Below are positions 1 through 8,406 of a DNA stretch of 64,000 bases, piece after piece. The notes under the pieces were generated by a model. That model worked only from the letters and a program-made list of their open reading frames with translations, searched no databases and was not told where the DNA came from. The DNA is from an uncultured Campylobacter sp. Lineage in GTDB: Bacteria; Campylobacterota; Campylobacteria; Campylobacterales; Campylobacteraceae. Within the stretch, counting starts at the first letter, position 1. Every line of letters begins with the position of its first letter. The position numbers were made by a program, and so were the translations under genes. The DNA lies in assembly GCF_937980635.1 (NCBI RefSeq), contig NZ_CALJPG010000020.1, forward strand, positions 1 through 64,000, written 5' to 3'.

Positions 1-174
1 AACCTTAAGCGGGGCGAGCTTCTCGTTTTAAGTGGTATAAACAAAGACGTAGCCTATTCAAAACGCAACGGCGTGCCGCTACTCAAAGACATACCTATTT
101 TAAAATACCTCTTTTCCATAGAGCAAAATTATAAAAGCACTAGCATTATAACCCTTACGATAGAGGTAAATTAA
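1..174 (+). CDS. Secretin-family outer-membrane channel, C-terminal end (partial)
   Basis: An open frame enters from the left edge and stops with TAA at 172-174, giving 57 residues. The peptide has the closing signature of secretins: a Gly-Ile turn followed by a Gly-Val-Pro, Asp-Ile-Pro and Leu-Phe series (GVPLLKDIPILKYLF), then a beta-strand-rich tail. Secretins form multimeric outer-membrane pores in type II secretion, type IV pili and filamentous phages (pIV-like). A phage-type replication protein and an integrase follow on the same strand, so a filamentous-phage exit channel is the favoured reading. A chromosomal PilQ/GspD relative cannot be excluded because most of the gene lies outside the window. 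Confidence 0.7.
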   Translation, partial: NLKRGELLVLSGINKDVAYSKRNGVPLLKDIPILKYLFSIEQNYKSTSIITLTIEVN

Positions 175-216
175 GATGAGTATGAGAGCATACGGCATAT
201 TATTCGGGCGACGGCC

Positions 217-263
217 GCAGAGAAAAGCAAGCGACGAGGCACGAGGAGCGCGCTTTTCTCTGC
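217..263. other. Long hairpin between secretin and rep; possible phage origin or packaging signal
   Basis: Positions 217-228 and 252-263 form a perfect 12-bp inverted repeat (GCAGAGAAAAGC and its complement) around a 23-nt GC-rich purine-heavy loop. No T-run follows, so it does not look like a simple intrinsic terminator. In filamentous phages the intergenic region carries hairpins for the rolling-circle origins and the packaging signal, and this one lies just upstream of a HUH replication gene. A 40-codon reading frame (176-298) runs through it; I do not call it a gene because the inverted repeat itself explains the sequence. Confidence 0.45.
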
Positions 264-311
264 TCCCTTGTCAATTTAATAAAAAACTGTTAGTTTGAAA
301 CAAAGCTTAAA

Positions 312-1664
312 ATGTTCGGTTTAAATGAGGCTGATTTTTCAGCCGTAAAACTTAAAATTAACAGACAACGAAAGTTTTTGCAGGACTATAAATTTGTAAA
401 TTCTTTCGGCGAAGAAAAAAGCCTGCTTTCATTCTCAAAGTCCGCAAACTTTTCAAGCACCTATTACGCCGAAGTAGCTAATAGGACAAATACCATACAC
501 ATGCTTTCTGTAAAGCACGAATTGGTGCCCGTGTTTCTAACCATTACCTTAAACGGCTGCTTCCGTAAGGCGCTAGTGGGAAATTTTGCCACATTCACTA
601 CAAAAGATATTAGATCGCTTCCTATCGAGCAGAAGCAAAAGCTAAATGAGGGCGTTCCCTTTAGTATAAAGGATTTAGCCAACGTGCTAAATTATAATTT
701 TCATAAATTTACTATGCGATTTCGTTATTCTTACAAAGGCGAGGTATTTCAGTATATACGCACTTTTGAGCCGCATAAGAAGGACGGCGTGCCTCATATC
801 CACGCTTTGATATATGCTCCAAGGCATACGATCCCGTATCTGCTTAAAATTTACAAAGACGTGTTTTATGCCCCGCAGAATTTGCGTAACGAGCGTTTAA
901 CTGCGTCCCAGATAGCAAACGGCGAGATAAACGGGTTTCAGACCTCGATTAACAACGCTACGGGCTACGTGATGAAATATATCACCAAGACCTTTATAAA
1001 TTTTAACGAAACAGACGATATTAACGAGGTTCAGGCGTGGTTTATAAAGCACAAAATTCGCAGGTTTCTATCCTCGCAAAACCCAATTCCGCTTTGGGTT
1101 TATCGCAAGATAAATTTTATTAAAAGCCTGCGTGATCTCGGTAACCTCAATATTCTAAAAGACTTTGATAATACTCTTATAGAATGGGATTATAAGAGCC
1201 AAAGTATCTTTATGAGTATTCCTTATACTTCAGAGGAGCTTATATACGAGGACGGACACTTGCTGTATTACGTCTGCGGTCGGCTCATGCACGAATACGT
1301 AAAAAATATCAATCCAGTTCAAAGTAGCGGTAAAATCCAATCTCATGAACTTAAATCTATTAGGGAGGCTTATAATAGCGGTGTCGAGCCTATAATCTAC
1401 AAGCCAAGCAAGATATTCCGCACCGCTTGGAAAGACATGAGCGATGAAAGGCTTAAACTCTATTGGCGCGATAATTGCAAAGAAATGACCGATGATATTT
1501 TAAGCGTTCAAGATTACGCTATGCTTGAGAATGAGATGATTGAGCGTGGCTTCTTGCAACGATATAAAAATCATATCAGATATTTTACCGAGCATGCTTT
1601 AGAGGATATCAGGGAGCTGGAATTTAAGTATTCTAACAATGGCGTTATGCCATATCCATTCTAA
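312..1664 (+). CDS. HUH-family rolling-circle replication initiation protein (phage-type)
   Basis: A 450-residue protein with the three motifs of HUH single-strand endonucleases in order: a hydrophobic strand FLTITLNG at about 75-82 (motif 1), metal-binding PHIHALIY with His162 and His164 (motif 2), and Tyr219-x-x-Lys222-Tyr223-x-x-Lys226 (motif 3, catalytic tyrosine region). Such enzymes nick one strand at the origin and start rolling-circle replication of ssDNA phages and small plasmids. It lies between a secretin tail and an integrase, 11 nt before the latter, which fits an integrated filamentous-phage-like element. The start at 312 has only a weak ribosome site. The C-terminal half beyond residue 260 is not recognised. 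Confidence 0.82.
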   Translation: MFGLNEADFSAVKLKINRQRKFLQDYKFVNSFGEEKSLLSFSKSANFSSTYYAEVANRTNTIHMLSVKHELVPVFLTITLNGCFRKALVGNFATFTTKDIRSLPIEQKQKLNEGVPFSIKDLANVLNYNFHKFTMRFRYSYKGEVFQYIRTFEPHKKDGVPHIHALIYAPRHTIPYLLKIYKDVFYAPQNLRNERLTASQIANGEINGFQTSINNATGYVMKYITKTFINFNETDDINEVQAWFIKHKIRRFLSSQNPIPLWVYRKINFIKSLRDLGNLNILKDFDNTLIEWDYKSQSIFMSIPYTSEELIYEDGHLLYYVCGRLMHEYVKNINPVQSSGKIQSHELKSIREAYNSGVEPIIYKPSKIFRTAWKDMSDERLKLYWRDNCKEMTDDILSVQDYAMLENEMIERGFLQRYKNHIRYFTEHALEDIRELEFKYSNNGVMPYPF

Positions 1665-1675
1665 AAGGCTTTACA

Positions 1676-2551
1676 ATGCTGCTTAACGAACTTTTTAACA
1701 ATTACGTAGAATTTTACGAACTTATACTTCGTAAGCACACTTTAGAAAGTGATATATCAACCTACAAGAAACATATAGCTTCAAGCTTGGGCGAAAAAGA
1801 CGTAAGCGATATAAGCTTTCTAGATATTCAAAGGCTTTGTAATAACTTAATTAAAGCTGATTATAAAATCAAGACCGTTAAAAATATCCTTGCAAAGCTG
1901 CACGTAATCTTTAAATTTGCTCAAAAGCTTGAGCTTATAGCTAAGAATCCCTGCGATTTCGTTGAATTGCCTAAATTTGATAATAAGCGATACTTTGATT
2001 ATCCGCTATCTGTCCAAAGGCAGTTTATAAAAGCTATCTGTGAAAATGAAGCTGATAGCGCCGATATATTCTTTTTTCTACTTCACGGCAGGCGTAAAAA
2101 TGAGGTTTTAAGCTTGTGTTGGAGCGACGTAAATTTAAAAACTAGAACTTACGTCATACCTTTTCAAATCAATAAAGCTAAGCGTGATATGGTCTATTCT
2201 ATGAGCGACGAACTTTATAAAAGGCTGCTAAAGCGCTATATATCCGCAAAACAGAATAATCAGCTAAATAGCTACGTTTTTATTAATCCTGCCACTAAAA
2301 CAAAATTTGTTGATCTACGTAGAAGTTGGAATTCTTTGCTTAAGCGAAACAATTTACCCAAAATCAGGCTTCACGACATAAGGCATCTTATTGGCACTTA
2401 CTGCATAAATTATCTTAAGCTTCCGATCGAGCAAGTGAGTTTTACTCTCGGTCATACGAATATCATTACTACGCAAAAATATATCACTGCCAATATAAAA
2501 CAATCGAAAAATACTATCGAAAATTTGATGTTTTCTGCTTTGGAAAAATAA
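1676..2551 (+). CDS. Tyrosine recombinase / phage integrase
   Basis: A 291-residue site-specific recombinase. Residues 1-100 resemble the helical core-binding domain. The catalytic domain shows Arg140 in a GRRKNEV context, a Lys near 167-169, the HDIRH box (His233, Arg236), LGH with His260 and the nucleophile Tyr269 in a TTQKYI context, so the R-K-H-R-H-Y set looks complete. It starts 11 nt after rep and ends 42 bp from the 3' end of tRNA-fMet, the usual arrangement for an integrase beside its attachment site. It probably catalysed insertion of the left-hand element into that tRNA gene. Confidence 0.87.
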   Translation: MLLNELFNNYVEFYELILRKHTLESDISTYKKHIASSLGEKDVSDISFLDIQRLCNNLIKADYKIKTVKNILAKLHVIFKFAQKLELIAKNPCDFVELPKFDNKRYFDYPLSVQRQFIKAICENEADSADIFFFLLHGRRKNEVLSLCWSDVNLKTRTYVIPFQINKAKRDMVYSMSDELYKRLLKRYISAKQNNQLNSYVFINPATKTKFVDLRRSWNSLLKRNNLPKIRLHDIRHLIGTYCINYLKLPIEQVSFTLGHTNIITTQKYITANIKQSKNTIENLMFSALEK

Positions 2552-2593
2552 GAATATTTTAAGATTTTATCAAATGGCCTTGTAATGGGTGTT

Positions 2594-2668
<75 letters not shown>

Positions 2669-2705
2669 ATACAAGAAGTGCGAAGATTTAACAACATTCA
2701 CCAAA

Positions 2706-2780
2706 TGGATGGGGTAGGAGGATTCGAACCTCCGAATGATTGGACCAAAACCAATTGCCTTGCCGCTTGGCTATACCCCA
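2706..2780 (-). tRNA. tRNA-Gln (TTG)
   Basis: The complement gives a 75-nt cloverleaf with acceptor TGGGGTA pairing TACCCCA, anticodon loop TTTTGGT (anticodon TTG, codon CAA) and an encoded CCA (2706-2708). It lies 37 nt upstream of tRNA-fMet on the same strand, probably in the same transcript. Confidence 0.93.
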
Positions 2781-2904
2781 ATAAATTAACGAACTTAAAT
2801 TATACATAATTTAAAATAAAAAGTCAAGCTTTTCAATAAAATAATAGCAATTGAGTATAAAATTTAGATATATTAAAATAGAAATAAAAATATTAAATTA
2901 ATGT

Positions 2905-2932
2905 AAAAAGCCCTGGCTAAAATACCAGGGCT
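2905..2932 (-). terminator. Rho-independent terminator of the pilin gene
   Basis: An 8-bp stem (AGCCCTGG 2909-2916 with CCAGGGCT 2925-2932) and an 8-nt loop. On the minus strand it is followed by five T (complement of 2905-2909), 22 nt after the pilin stop codon. A-rich sequence on the other side gives it weaker terminator character in the plus direction too. Confidence 0.85.
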
Positions 2933-2954
2933 AAAAAAGTAAAGCATAATAATA

Positions 2955-3368
2955 CTAGTTATAGTTTACGTTGCTTCCACCAAATTTAAATGTCTTATTA
3001 TCACTCGCAATCTTATCGCTTAATTGGATTAGGCCAGGCATACTCCATACTTTTTTGCATAGACCAGTATTGTTATGAACGGTTACACCAACTGTATCAT
3101 TTGTTATAGCACCAATTACCAAGCACTCTTCTTGTTTAACTTTTACTGGAGTAGCAACATTTGTCATAACACTTATAGTATTATTAAAGTGACCTTGTGC
3201 TGTATAATAAGCACCTAGATCTGTTGCTAAAGTCTGAATATTTGTAGCTGCTTTAGAAACCTCAGCGTCATCACGAGTAGCTGCAAGTCTTGGAATAGCA
3301 ACAGCTGCCAAAATACCTAAAATAACGATAACGAAGATCAACTCGATCATAGTAAAACCTTTTTTCAT
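2955..3368 (-). CDS. Type IV pilin-like protein (prepilin-type N-terminal domain)
   Basis: 137 residues starting MKKG/FTMIEL, a class III signal: prepilin peptidase would cut after Gly4, leaving N-methylated Phe and the conserved Glu at mature position 5, followed by a hydrophobic helix to about residue 26. Cys82 and Cys104 could form the C-terminal disulfide loop typical of pilins. A good ribosome site (AAGGAG) precedes the ATG. It is a single-gene unit with its own promoter and terminator. Campylobacter uses pilin-like proteins and type II secretion-like machinery for DNA uptake, and a prepilin peptidase is encoded at 44176-44931; which apparatus this subunit serves is not shown here. Confidence 0.88.
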   Translation of the reverse strand: MKKGFTMIELIFVIVILGILAAVAIPRLAATRDDAEVSKAATNIQTLATDLGAYYTAQGHFNNTISVMTNVATPVKVKQEECLVIGAITNDTVGVTVHNNTGLCKKVWSMPGLIQLSDKIASDNKTFKFGGSNVNYN

Positions 3369-3423
3369 GGTTTACTCCTTAAATAAAATTCATTCCGCAT
3401 ACCTATATGCGAAACTTGGCGTA

Positions 3424-3429
3424 ATTATA
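3424..3429 (-). promoter_or_regulatory. Sigma-70 -10 box for the pilin gene
   Basis: A perfect TATAAT on the minus strand, 56 nt upstream of the pilin ATG, with T-rich sequence further upstream in place of a -35 box, as is usual in Campylobacter. Between it and the gene is a 16-nt palindrome (3396-3411, 6-bp arms with a 4-nt loop) that would form a small hairpin in the 5' leader. The rest of 3430-3643 shows no gene. Confidence 0.6.
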
Positions 3430-3643
3430 GAGAAAAATTTAAAAATTGTCAATAGTTTTTGGTAAATTTTTTACAATTTATTTACAAAGTCCGATTTTGC
3501 AGGCATTTCAAAATCAAAATTTTAAACCAATTTGGTCTATTGATGTATTTCGGCGGCGCCTCTACACATTGATACCATAAAAATTATTTGCTTTCATTCT
3601 GTGCGCGTCCGATAAACCATATGTCTATTCGAGATACAAAATG

Positions 3644-4834
3644 CTACAACCCGTATCTCTTCGTAAGAATTCCATACTCCTCCACGCGTCTATCTCGCAA
3701 AAACGGCCACCAACGGCGCACATTTTCGCATCTTTGCATATCGATGGTTACGACTTCACATAGCTCGTCGGTGCTATTTGCGCGAAATAGCTGTTCGCCC
3801 TGTGCGCCAAAAACAAAGCTATTGCCCCAAAACCTAATCCCCTCTTCGCTGGCAAGCTGGTCTACGCGCTGTTTATTCGGCAGCACCTCTAAAGTTTCGC
3901 CGTTAAATTTTATCTCTATCGAAATCTTTAAATTCTCTCGTGCTGCCTCATTTTTCGCGGGCAAAATTTCGCCGCCGATCGCCATTTTGCCGCTATCCGT
4001 TAGCGCATCGTTATTAAAAGATAAAATTCCGCCCTCGCTTAAAATTTTACTCTCGCCTCCCGTATCCGCGGAGCGTAAAATTTTATCGCTGACTGCTCCG
4101 CCGTCGCTTGCTGGCGAAATTTTATTTCCCCCGGACAAAATTTCATCCGGCGAAGCTTCGCTCAGCGCGGCGCTCTCAAAGCCCACGCGATTTACGGCGA
4201 TTACGGGCAGGGAGTTTGCCACCGCATGCCCGCGCTGTACCGCGACCCAGGCCTCCAGCTGACGCGCCTTTTCGTCCTCGTCGTCGCCGTCAAACCACCC
4301 GATAGCGGTCGGATATATGAGCAGCTCGGCACCGCGTAGCGCCATCGCGCGCGCCGCCTCGGGATACCACTGATCCCAGCACACTAGCACGCCGAGCCGT
4401 CCCACGCTCGTATCTATGGGCTCAAAGCCCAGATCGCCCGGCGTGAAATAAAATTTTTCGTAAAACTGCGGATCGTCGGGGATATGCATCTTGCGGTACC
4501 GCCCCGCGATAGAGCCGTCGCGCTCGAAGACCACGGCGGTGTTGTGATACAGCCCCGCGGCGCGGCGCTCAAAAAGCGAGCTTACCAACACGACGCCGAA
4601 TCTCTTCGCTACCTCGCTCCACAGCCGCAAATCGCGCTCGAAATCCTGCGCATAGTCGAAATTTTCGGTATTTTCGCGCTGACAAAAATAATGCGTCTGA
4701 TTAAGCTCTTGCAAAACGATTAACTGCGCGCCCTTCGCCGCTGCGCGCGCGATTAGCTCGATGCTGCGTGCTATCGTGCGCGATTTGGTACCTTCAAATT
4801 TATGCGAAATCAGCCCAACTTTTAAAATTTTCAT
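3644..4834 (-). CDS. aguB: N-carbamoylputrescine amidase (nitrilase superfamily) with an insertion
   Basis: Nitrilase-fold amidase converting N-carbamoylputrescine to putrescine, CO2 and ammonia. The E-K-C triad is visible: Glu43 in LQELNQ, Lys115 in YRKMHIP and Cys152 in VCWDQW. It begins 20 nt after the agmatine deiminase stop, so the two form an agmatine-to-putrescine operon. At 396 residues it is about 100 longer than the usual 290. The excess is a low-complexity block, residues about 221-325 (nt 3860-4174), placed between VNRVGFE and IRFWGNSF, which are nearly adjacent in ordinary family members. The block is rich in KIL, KIS and EIL peptides encoded by RAATTY hexamers. The catalytic core looks intact. 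Confidence 0.9.
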   Translation of the reverse strand: MKILKVGLISHKFEGTKSRTIARSIELIARAAAKGAQLIVLQELNQTHYFCQRENTENFDYAQDFERDLRLWSEVAKRFGVVLVSSLFERRAAGLYHNTAVVFERDGSIAGRYRKMHIPDDPQFYEKFYFTPGDLGFEPIDTSVGRLGVLVCWDQWYPEAARAMALRGAELLIYPTAIGWFDGDDEDEKARQLEAWVAVQRGHAVANSLPVIAVNRVGFESAALSEASPDEILSGGNKISPASDGGAVSDKILRSADTGGESKILSEGGILSFNNDALTDSGKMAIGGEILPAKNEAARENLKISIEIKFNGETLEVLPNKQRVDQLASEEGIRFWGNSFVFGAQGEQLFRANSTDELCEVVTIDMQRCENVRRWWPFLRDRRVEEYGILTKRYGL

Positions 4835-4854
4835 ATTTTTCCTTCGGTCTAAAT

Positions 4855-5847
4855 TTAAAGCCTGAATTTATTCATGCACGAACAGTGTAGCGAGCCGTTT
4901 TGGCGGATGAAAACGCGCGCGTTTACTCCCACTACTTCGCGATCCGCGCACGCAGCTCGCAGACGCGACATCGCCAGCTCGTCCGCCGCGCGGTTTGGAT
5001 CGTGCGGATCTGCGGGGTCTGCGTAGGTAGGCACGATGAGCGCGCCGTTTAAAAAGACGAAATTTGCGTAAGTCGCGGGCAGCCTACGCCCATGATAAAA
5101 GATCGCGCGCGGGATCGGTAGTTCGATCACGTCGTACCCAAGCGATAAAATTTCATCCTTCATCGTGCCAAGCTCCGCATAGTGCAGATCGCTCGGATTG
5201 TCGCACGATGAAACCGCCACGACGCGCGGGCTTAGAAAGCGCGCGAGGGTATCAACGTGGCTGTCGGTATCGTCGCCTTTTATGAAGCCGTGTTCAAGCC
5301 AAATTATGTTTTTTAGGCCGAAAATTTCACGCAGCCGCGCGTCCAGCTCGGCCTTGCTTAGGGAATTGCGATTTTCGTTCAGCAAACACGCGCTCGTAGT
5401 TAGCATCGTGCCCGCGCCGTCAAAATCGACGCTGCCGCCTTCTAAGATCAGATCTATGTCTCGTAGCGGGCGGGCGCTCGCAGCGTAAAGCTTAGAATTT
5501 AACGCGTCGTCCTTGGCGCTTGCGAACTTGCCGCCCCAGGCGTTGAAGCGAAAATTTAGCCCCGTGATTTTACCGCCCTCCTCTACGTCGATCGCGCCGT
5601 AATCGCGGATCCACGTATCGTCGGTATCGATTTGCGCGAAGCTCGCGTTTGCTAAGCCGCCACAAATTTGCTCAAAATCCTCGCGGTTCGGCGCGATCGC
5701 GACGACCGGCTCAAACCTCGCTGCAGCGGTGATAAAGTCGCGATAAGCCGCTCGTATCTCGCCCAAATACGGCGCCCAGTCGGTGCCCGCGTGCGGCAAA
5801 GACACCAAAAGCGCCTCTTGTTCTTCCCATTCGGCGAATGTTCTCAT
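4855..5847 (-). CDS. aguA: Agmatine deiminase
   Basis: 330-residue guanidino-modifying enzyme of the agmatine/peptidylarginine deiminase family, converting agmatine to N-carbamoylputrescine and ammonia. Seen: the substrate-binding stretch DTWIRDYG, NAWGGKF, an EGGS motif, a His in HVDTLARF and a C-terminal Cys (about 322) in SLHCSCMN at the nucleophile position. It is the first gene of the aguA-aguB pair; tRNA-Arg lies about 65 nt upstream on the same strand. Together they give an arginine-derived route to putrescine, though no arginine decarboxylase is in the window. Confidence 0.92.
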   Translation of the reverse strand: MRTFAEWEEQEALLVSLPHAGTDWAPYLGEIRAAYRDFITAAARFEPVVAIAPNREDFEQICGGLANASFAQIDTDDTWIRDYGAIDVEEGGKITGLNFRFNAWGGKFASAKDDALNSKLYAASARPLRDIDLILEGGSVDFDGAGTMLTTSACLLNENRNSLSKAELDARLREIFGLKNIIWLEHGFIKGDDTDSHVDTLARFLSPRVVAVSSCDNPSDLHYAELGTMKDEILSLGYDVIELPIPRAIFYHGRRLPATYANFVFLNGALIVPTYADPADPHDPNRAADELAMSRLRAACADREVVGVNARVFIRQNGSLHCSCMNKFRL

Positions 5848-5911
5848 TTTTGCTCCAAGATTAAAATTTCACGGATTATAGCGAAGCTCGGTTTAAAAAG
5901 ATATTTGTGGA

Positions 5912-5988
5912 TGGTGCGCCCGGAGGAATTCGAATCCCCGACCTTTTGAACCGCAATCAAATGCTCTATCCAGCTGAGCTACGAGCGC
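5912..5988 (-). tRNA. tRNA-Arg (GCG)
   Basis: The complement gives a 77-nt cloverleaf: acceptor GCGCTCG with CGGGCGC (one G-T pair), D arm GCTCAGCTGGATAGAGC, anticodon stem TTTGA/TCAAA around loop TTGCGGT (anticodon GCG), T arm with TTCGAAT, and an encoded CCA at 5912-5914. Confidence 0.9.
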
Positions 5989-6375
5989 ACGAAATAAAAG
6001 AAACGGGATTATAGCGTTTTTAGCTTAAATTTAACCAAAAAGGCGGTTTAAATTTCGACATGCGATAAATTTCAGCTTCACATTTTTTTGCATTTTTGCG
6101 TTTGCCTTATCGCGACGCCTAATTTTTCGTTTAAATTCCAACTTGCAAGAATTTTAGCTTGCTCAAATTTATCGTGTATCGCGCCGAAATTTAACTTACT
6201 TAAGGATTCTGCTCGCATCTTGGAATTTAGAATTTAGCTTACTTAAAATTCCGCGAGCCAGATTTAAAATATCCTAAAAATTTTACAACTTTGCAGCCCA
6301 AATCCCACGCAAAATAAATAAAATTTATCGCTTTTTAGGTATCATGAGCGAATAATAATGAACGAGGAAGAGAAA
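5989..6375. other. Intergenic region, no gene seen
   Basis: About 390 nt without a credible gene, AT-rich for this window and containing several RAATTY hexamers. The 3' end must hold the promoter of the broken gene that follows; TATCAT near 6341 is a possible but weak -10 element. I see no RNA gene. Confidence 0.5.
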
Positions 6376-6998
6376 ATGAAGCAAGTATTTTTGGCGTTTG
6401 CGCTGTGGCTCGGTTTTAGCGGGGCTTCTTTTGCGATGCAAGATACGGAGCCGAGCGAGGCACAAGGACAAAATTCCGCGGAAGTTAAAATTTTAAGCGA
6501 TAAGTTTTTTAGCTGTCCGCAAGAGAATACGCGAATGCAGTCGGTCGCTGCCTACCTTCCCATATCTATGACTATTGCGATAAAATTTATTCATTAGAAA
6601 TTTCACGACTTATAAAGGAGTGCGGTTTCGGCGATGGAAAATATAGCGCTTGTCAAAATTTATTAAATATTGCGGATAGGAGTTGCTTTGAAAAGGATCA
6701 AATTGAAAATTCCTTGGCGTGCGGTTTATCCAGTGAAATTCTATTTAGAACAAATAGACCGTCAATTGGATTAAAACGATTAATAAGAGCTTGCGAAGTG
6801 GGCAAAATAGAAGATTTTTGCTTACTTTGTGCAGGAGCTCATTTTTACTATGATTTAGACATAGAAGAGGTAATAAAATATATGACGATGACACGAGATT
6901 TGGCGCATGACAAAGAGCATTTCAATAAAATCATCAAAAAATTGCAAGATTGCAAAGCCGACAAAGAGTGCAATCCCGCGAAATTAGAATTTCAATAA
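6376..6998 (+). pseudogene. Exported Cys-containing protein of unknown function, frameshifted
   Basis: The ATG at 6376, after a purine-rich GAGGAAGAG ribosome site, opens a signal peptide (MKQVFLAFALWLGFSGASFA). In this frame translation stops at TAG 6595-6597. The reading frame one base back (-1) is open from 6513 to the stop at 6998 and reads like a real protein: CRCLP-like start, DYCDKIYSLEI, KECGFGDG, and regularly spaced cysteines, ending ADKECNPAKLEFQ. The switch must fall between 6513 and about 6540, so one indel has split a protein of about 205 residues. Cysteine pairs recall Sel1-like or other periplasmic helical proteins, but I do not name a family. A sequencing error would give the same picture. 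Confidence 0.6.
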
Positions 6999-7063
6999 GC
7001 AAACGGCGAGAGCAAATACGGCGGGCTAAATTTCTAAATTTAAAAAGCAAAGGAAAGATCGCT

Positions 7064-7405
7064 ATGGCGGATAGGCTGATCGACATCGGGCTTATTTTGT
7101 TTTTCGGCGGCTTTGGCTTTGTATGCTATATAAACGGCGTATGCGGGATCGGCAAAGACTATATGCAGCGCAATAAAATAGATTTCGTGCGCTGGATGTT
7201 TAATCCAAAGCACATCTTGCGCTCCAATACGCCGTTTGATTCGAACGAGCCTCTAGAATTAAAATTTAAAGAGCCCAAAAGCAAGCATTTGATCTACAAT
7301 TTTTTCGAGCTCATCATCCACTATGCGATAATCGCGCCGTTTTTAGTGATCTATGCGGGGATTTTTCTATTTTGCGCGGGGCTCGTCATTAAAATTTTAT
7401 CCTAA
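7064..7405 (+). CDS. Small membrane protein, unknown function
   Basis: 113 residues from the ATG at 7064, chosen because AAAGGAAAG precedes it and it opens straight into a hydrophobic helix. A longer frame upstream (from 6950) overlaps the previous gene and has no ribosome site. Two membrane helices are likely: residues about 5-25 (IDIGLILFFGGFGFVCYING) and about 82-110 (near YAIIAPFLVIYAGIFLFCAG), with a polar loop holding FVRWMFNPKHILRSNTPFDSNE. I do not recognise a family. Confidence 0.6.
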   Translation: MADRLIDIGLILFFGGFGFVCYINGVCGIGKDYMQRNKIDFVRWMFNPKHILRSNTPFDSNEPLELKFKEPKSKHLIYNFFELIIHYAIIAPFLVIYAGIFLFCAGLVIKILS

Positions 7406-8406
7406 ATTTAAAATTTGCGACGCGGATGCAGAGCGGGCATTGCATAGACGCCGTTTTCATTGCGGAATTTCAAATTTTACGCCGCATCTCTTGCTAAGCA
7501 TGCACCGCTTCCGCGTCTTAAAAAGTAAAATTTCAAAATTTTATCCCCAAATTCACGACTTGCGAATTTTATGCCGTGATTTCCGTTTCTATCGGGGCGG
7601 GAGGGGGCTCCAATTGCGAGGCCGCATTTCTCGCGGGCGCCGCCTCCGCAGCACCGCATTGCTCTGCTCGCCCGCAAACCCCGCCTAACCCCTACAACGC
7701 TATATGGGCAAGCTGCGCTCGCGTTCAATTCTTTCTATTGCGGCTACGCCGTATGAAATTCTTTAGAGGTAAATTTATCATATTTGGAATTTTAAAATTC
7801 AATCCGTAGCCGCCGGCCGACCGCAAAACCGAAACGGCTTGCGGCAATGGAATTTAAGCAATGCGAGCTCAAATTCCATCCACGGCACGGCTTCTCCGTG
7901 GCGCGTTCATTTTGGCAGCGGTGCGACCGCAGCCGCACTCTATTAAAATTCTATTCGGAACCGCCCTCGCCTCGTTTAAATTCTATCGCACAAATTTTGC
8001 CGAGCGCTAAGGCGGAGGATGAACCGCCCCCGCTTTGTTTAAATTCCGCTGCACCGACCGATCGCCGACCAGCCCCGGGATCGGTTACGAGCTCATTACA
8101 GGACCTATCGGCAGCAAGCCAACCGTAAAACCGAAGCAGCCCGCCGAAGCAAACGATCTAGCAAAATCGAAAAGATCGGTCGCAAACAAACCTGTCGTCA
8201 AATCAAGGGATCGCCGAAGCGCTAAATCGGTCGTCGGTCCGGTTTCAAAACCGCTTGGTACGCCAAATGAGCAGGCCGATTAACAATCCGAGCCGTAAAT
8301 CCCCGACCGATTGCAATCCGAGCGAACTGATCCGCAAATGAGTAAACGGACTAACGAGTTAGACGATCTAACCGCAAATTGCCGACTAATTGCGAGCCGA
8401 GCCGCT
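7406..8406. other. Gene-free, repeat-rich intergenic DNA
   Basis: About 1 kb without a convincing gene on either strand. Short open frames exist in all frames, but they have low-complexity products and no ribosome sites. The left part (to about 8040) alternates GC-rich stretches with RAATTY hexamers. The right part loses the hexamers and shows degenerate repeats of AAACCG, GATCGG and GCCGAAGC words that grade into the tandem array at 8407. Confidence 0.55.

Noticed and set aside
176..298. 40-codon frame between the secretin and rep
   Set aside because: Its sequence is dominated by the long inverted repeat, which has a better explanation as an origin or packaging hairpin.
3588..4262. 224-codon plus-strand frame
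   Set aside because: Antisense to aguB, whose catalytic motifs and ribosome site are clear.
8035..8283. 82-codon plus-strand frame
   Set aside because: Made of the same decayed repeat words as the neighbouring array; no ribosome site, no recognisable product.
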